This document shows, piece by piece, positions 60,753 to 64,000 of a DNA stretch of 64,000 bases. The position numbers and the translations under genes were made by a program. The stretch is from Planctomycetota bacterium (GTDB lineage Bacteria > Planctomycetota > Phycisphaerae > Phycisphaerales > SM1A02): assembly GCA_009926625.1 (NCBI GenBank), contig RFON01000001.1, forward strand, positions 1 to 64,000. The letters run 5' to 3'. The notes under the pieces are model-generated. The model worked only from the letters and a program-made list of their open reading frames with translations, was not told the DNA's origin and did no database searches. Each line of letters opens with the position of its first letter. The stretch's first letter is position 1.

Positions 60753-62468
60753 GAGCATTACGGTCAAGTCCGCACCGCTGACGACACCGTCGCCATTGAT
60801 GTCAGCGGGACCACTCGCGCCCCATGCGGAAAGGAGTGTCGTGAGGTCGGTGCCGGTGACCTGAAAGTCGCCGTTGAGGTCAGCGATGCATGCGAGACAC
60901 GGTGGGAGCGTGGCGTTGACCGTCAAAGTGCCACCACCCTGCGCTGAACCTACGCCAGCGACCCGAACGAGGTATTCACTCCCGCAGACGGCATCAAAGG
61001 TGACAACGGCACTGGCTGGGTTCTGCGAGCAGAGGGAGTTCCCATTGCTGCATGCAATGGCAGACGCCGCACTCGTCGGACAAGTCGCGTCGTACACGAC
61101 GAGCGCCGAATCAAAGTTGCCTGGACCACAGGTCTGCACGGCGACTTCCCCCTGCAGTCCGCGAAGGCGATACCACACATCGCGCCCAAGAGTCTGCCCG
61201 GCGGGGACACAGTCGCTCGGAGCGGCGAGCGACGATGGGGTGGCTGAAACAAGCGCGAAGTCGGTAGCGCCGCTGCTCACTGGAATGGCGCCAGCGCAGG
61301 TGTCGTTGGCAGGGACGGCAGGATTGCACACGGCAAGGGCGCGGGTGACGCATGATTGATCCCACGAATCACTGCAGCATTCGGGCTGCAGCGCACACAC
61401 TGCACTGCAGCAAGACGCGTCCGAGCATCCGCCAGTCAAATGAACGGCATAGCAGTTCCCTGTCGTGCCGCAGCCGCTTCCACATTGATCATTCCATCCA
61501 GCGGTCAGCAGGTAGGACTGGACTCCATTGAGGCAGTTGTATGGATAGGTTTCAGGCGCGGGGAATGTCCCGCGAGCAACCACCGCCAGCCAATCGCCGG
61601 CAGGCACGCAGCCTTGCACCGTTGCACCTTGACAGTCATTGACCTGTGCGTGGAGGGCCGCAGACTGCAGTCCATCACATGCAGAGCGGATCAGTGCAAC
61701 GAACAAGGGTGTGGTCCCCGAGTCAGCGGTGCCGCGTTCAGCAAGCAAACTGAGCGACACGCGCGCCTGACCATTGCCATCAGGATCCGGCAGCGTGATG
61801 CGGAACGCATCCAGTTCGGGCACGCCAACGGTTGACCCAGCGGGCGCGACGAACTTGATCGTTCCGCAGATCGTCTTGTTCTGCACCAGGCTTTGAAAGC
61901 CGGTTCCAGGAGCGCCTTGAGGGCACGGATCATTCCCAAGCCCCACCGTATCGCAGTCCTCGAGTTCCATGATCGAGTTGGATGGACATTGGGGAACGCA
62001 CACAGGCGGACAGAGTTGATACGCGGCGCTGACGCAGGGCGCATCCCAACTGACCGAGCAACAAGTTGGCAGCAGTTCGCAGATCGTGCTGCAGCACGAG
62101 GGGATGTTGCAGCCTGGCGTGCTGTGAGCGGCAAAGCAGTCGCCAAGCCCGCCCGATCCACAGTCAACTGGTGGGGGAGGACTGCATACGGAGGAGGCAA
62201 TCACGGCACACTGACCATCCCAAGTCGTGGTGCAGCAGAACGAATCGACTTGGCAGACGGAAGCGCAGCAGATCGGATCTTGGCATCCTGGTGGAGCATG
62301 CGCGGTGAAGCAGTTTCCGGTCGCGCCGTCTGGACAGGTCTGCGCAAACGCTGCTGTGGCGAACGAGGCCGCCAAGGCACACCCCAGAACACGCGGGGAG
62401 ACCGATCGAACGGACCGAGCAAAGCGTGCAACACGCTGGACGAACTGATTGCGTATCACGCGGCTCAT
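60729..62468 (-). CDS. Cys-rich secreted protein with three repeats and a C-terminal dockerin-like module
   Basis: A 579-residue exported protein. A signal peptide ends near residue 43 (AASFATAAFAQ). Three Cys-rich repeats lie at about 45-95, 103-153 and 330-381, each with His-x-x-x-GC, then CC, VC or IC, a further CC and WDxxC; many disulphides are expected. A beta-rich region lies between about 160 and 325, and another at about 385-515. The last about 60 residues hold two EF-hand-like calcium loops (DLNGDFQVTGTDL and DINGDGVVSGADL) separated by SAWG, ending in TWGTCP. Such C-termini occur on many secreted proteins in planctomycetes. No enzyme domain is seen. Confidence 0.85.
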   Translation of the reverse strand: MSRVIRNQFVQRVARFARSVRSVSPRVLGCALAASFATAAFAQTCPDGATGNCFTAHAPPGCQDPICCASVCQVDSFCCTTTWDGQCAVIASSVCSPPPPVDCGSGGLGDCFAAHSTPGCNIPSCCSTICELLPTCCSVSWDAPCVSAAYQLCPPVCVPQCPSNSIMELEDCDTVGLGNDPCPQGAPGTGFQSLVQNKTICGTIKFVAPAGSTVGVPELDAFRITLPDPDGNGQARVSLSLLAERGTADSGTTPLFVALIRSACDGLQSAALHAQVNDCQGATVQGCVPAGDWLAVVARGTFPAPETYPYNCLNGVQSYLLTAGWNDQCGSGCGTTGNCYAVHLTGGCSDASCCSAVCALQPECCSDSWDQSCVTRALAVCNPAVPANDTCAGAIPVSSGATDFALVSATPSSLAAPSDCVPAGQTLGRDVWYRLRGLQGEVAVQTCGPGNFDSALVVYDATCPTSAASAIACSNGNSLCSQNPASAVVTFDAVCGSEYLVRVAGVGSAQGGGTLTVNATLPPCLACIADLNGDFQVTGTDLTTLLSAWGASGPADINGDGVVSGADLTVMLSTWGTCP

Positions 62469-62540
62469 GGCAAACCTTTCGGCGAAGCATGCACTTTAGC
62501 CGCAGTCAATGCAATCTCAAGGCGGGAGATTCGCACGCGC

Positions 62541-62576
62541 AAACAAAAACCCCCTCGGCCGTAGGCGCCGAGGGGG
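62541..62576 (-). terminator. Rho-independent terminator for the minus-strand secreted-protein gene
   Basis: A strong hairpin (CCCCCTCGG paired with CCGAGGGGG, extended by one C-G pair around a 7-base loop) spans 62550-62576. On the minus strand it is followed by a T-rich tail (read from 62549 down to 62541). It lies 48 bp after the stop of the dockerin-tailed gene ending at 62624. Confidence 0.9.
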
Positions 62577-62623
62577 TGTGATTTCGAATCGCAGATGAAC
62601 TCAGACGATCTGGATGCCAGAAC

Positions 62624-64000
62624 TCAGGGGCATGCGCCCCATGAGCCGAGCATGATCGTCAGGTCGGTACCACCAGTGGTTCCGTCGCCGTCGAGGTCAG
62701 CGCCACCCGTGCCCCACGAACTGAGCAGGGCGGTCAGGTCTGTTCCACCGACGACGCCATCGTTGTCGATGTCAGCTGGGCAGTTGGAACCGCACTGCTG
62801 ACCATTGGCAACGGACACATTGAGCGTGCCTGTACCGAGCGCGGTTGTGGCGGAGTATCCGCCGACCGCCACGATGTAGTCCACTCCGCAGGCAAGTTCG
62901 GCCTCCATGATGGAGGTGAAACCAGCACAGCCAGTCCCGTCGTCATTGCACGCAACCACGGTGCTCAGATCGCACGATGTCTGGATCGACAGCCGTGTGT
63001 CATGATTTGCCGTGTTGCATGTCGAGAACGTGTAGAGACCGCTCTGCTCAGGCGAGAAGACAAAGAACACGCAATTGAAGTTGGTGTCCGTGCCGAACTG
63101 GCCCATGTCGCAGAGACCCGCGTAGTCGAGGTCGACCGTGGCTCCCGTGCGGGAGAACGCATTGTCGCCAGCAACCAGGGTGAGCGGATCGCCGCAGGTG
63201 AGTCCCTGCCCGCCGCCACCACCGCCGCCGCCCTCATTCGTGATGATGAAGGTGCCGCTGCCGAACCCAGCCGCTCCGTACGCACCGATACGAATCTTGT
63301 AGGTGGTCCCGGAGGTAGCCGCGAAGCTCACCTCGGAAACCAAACCGCAGGAGTCGTCGTTGCAGGCAACGGGAACGCCAAAGTTGCAGTCCGCATAGAT
63401 GTCCAGGCGGGTGTCGAATGTCGCGCCTCCGCACAGCGAGACCTTGAAGGTCGATGTTGCAGGGGCCGCGAAATCGAACCAAACATCGTTGTAGAAGGCG
63501 CCTCCAAATGCACCGCAGGACGCATCGGTCGGATTTGGTCCGTCCGTCGTTGAGCCCGTGGTGCTGAAATCGTTGGAGCCAAGGACTGCCGCGATTGCGT
63601 CGCTGCAGTTGTCGTTCTCAGGACCAACTGGAGCACCCTGAGAAATCTCGAGCACTGAAGCGCCCGTGTCGCCACCCCAACCACCCACACGGATGATGTA
63701 GGTGCCAACGCTCAGGAATGTGCTCAACTGCGACGAGAAGTTCGGACAGCCTGGGCCATCGTCATTGCACGCCAGCAGCGAGCCGCCAGCATCGGGACAG
63801 CCGTCCCAGACTTCGATTCCCGTGTCCATGGTGCCTGCCGTGCAGGTTTCGAAGGTGTAGCCATCCTCCGCGGTGACCGTGAACGAATAGAACACATCCT
63901 TCGTGAACGCCGTGCCTTGGAAACCACATGTTGGCTCGCCAAACTGCGTGCTCGCCGTGGTGTTATCGAAGGCATTGCTGCCGATCGTTGCCACCACTGG
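62624..64000 (-). CDS. Secreted protein with PPC-like repeats and dockerin-like C-terminus (5' end beyond window)
   Basis: The frame is open to the window edge, so the N-terminus is missing; at least 457 residues are visible. It has three repeated beta-sandwich units, each with a Cys-containing motif near FDTRLDIY or MDTGIEVW, then ACNDD and a final IRVGG, IRIGA or VAVGG strand. The pattern resembles bacterial pre-peptidase C-terminal domains. Long Gly runs separate the last two. The C-terminus repeats the dockerin-like design: DIDNDGVVGGTDL, DLDGDGTTGGTDL and SWGACP. It is followed by a strong terminator. No catalytic domain is visible in this part. Confidence 0.82.
   Translation of the reverse strand, partial: PVVATIGSNAFDNTTASTQFGEPTCGFQGTAFTKDVFYSFTVTAEDGYTFETCTAGTMDTGIEVWDGCPDAGGSLLACNDDGPGCPNFSSQLSTFLSVGTYIIRVGGWGGDTGASVLEISQGAPVGPENDNCSDAIAAVLGSNDFSTTGSTTDGPNPTDASCGAFGGAFYNDVWFDFAAPATSTFKVSLCGGATFDTRLDIYADCNFGVPVACNDDSCGLVSEVSFAATSGTTYKIRIGAYGAAGFGSGTFIITNEGGGGGGGGQGLTCGDPLTLVAGDNAFSRTGATVDLDYAGLCDMGQFGTDTNFNCVFFVFSPEQSGLYTFSTCNTANHDTRLSIQTSCDLSTVVACNDDGTGCAGFTSIMEAELACGVDYIVAVGGYSATTALGTGTLNVSVANGQQCGSNCPADIDNDGVVGGTDLTALLSSWGTGGADLDGDGTTGGTDLTIMLGSWGACP

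Overview
The window is about 64 kb of gene-dense, high-GC bacterial chromosome with no phage, insertion sequence, CRISPR array or rRNA operon. Several features point to a planctomycete, probably of the Phycisphaerae. These are a small basic protein of the Planctomycetes/Verrucomicrobia/Chlamydiae type (35499-35789), two secreted Cys- or Gly/Asp-rich proteins ending in a duplicated dockerin-like EF-hand module (right end), an unusually long SecA (1394 aa), and many lipoproteins of unknown function. The lineage is inferred from gene content only.

Layout, left: a Gly-rich partial protein and a DUF2950 lipoprotein, a small Ala-rich lipoprotein, an MscS channel fused to a cyclic-nucleotide-binding domain, tRNA-Gly(CCC), a copper-type P-type ATPase coupled to a TPR lipoprotein, a cardiolipin synthase and an MFS transporter. 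From 9.8 to 18.3 kb lie the genes for tyrosine/homogentisate breakdown: an unknown protein coupled to fumarylacetoacetase, homogentisate dioxygenase and 4-hydroxyphenylpyruvate dioxygenase. A DUF192 protein, an RluA-type pseudouridine synthase and a large coiled-coil membrane protein lie between them. No maleylacetoacetate isomerase is visible.

Middle: a small membrane protein, a divergent GroES-like protein and aroA; an MsbA-type ABC exporter; a BtuFCD/FecBCD-type importer (22.8-25.4 kb); accB-accC; tRNA-Gly(UCC). A minus-strand operon follows (31.4-28.4 kb: TPR protein, recX, lipoprotein, an Old Yellow Enzyme broken by a frameshift, rhodanese). Then come nth, a TIM-barrel protein, acpS, the small basic protein, a class I/II aminotransferase, a DUF971/solute-binding-protein/pyrF group, and a plus-strand run cinA-folK-thioredoxin fusion-polA.

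Right: tRNA-Asp, a redoxin, a zinc-ribbon protein, tRNA-Lys, secA, a CAU tRNA, trpA, lexA (with a possible overlapping upstream gene and a promoter-like region), a class V aminotransferase, a truncated haemoglobin, a SPOR lipoprotein, an acyl-CoA synthetase-like enzyme and the two secreted dockerin-tailed proteins. The last of these runs off the window.

Many genes overlap by 4 nt (ATGA/GTGA) or by TGATG, so translational coupling is common. Five convergent gene pairs overlap at their 3' ends by 24-106 bp. Most genes are housekeeping. The least explained items are the unknown protein tied to fumarylacetoacetase, the enlarged SecA, the lexA upstream region and the dockerin-tailed secreted proteins.
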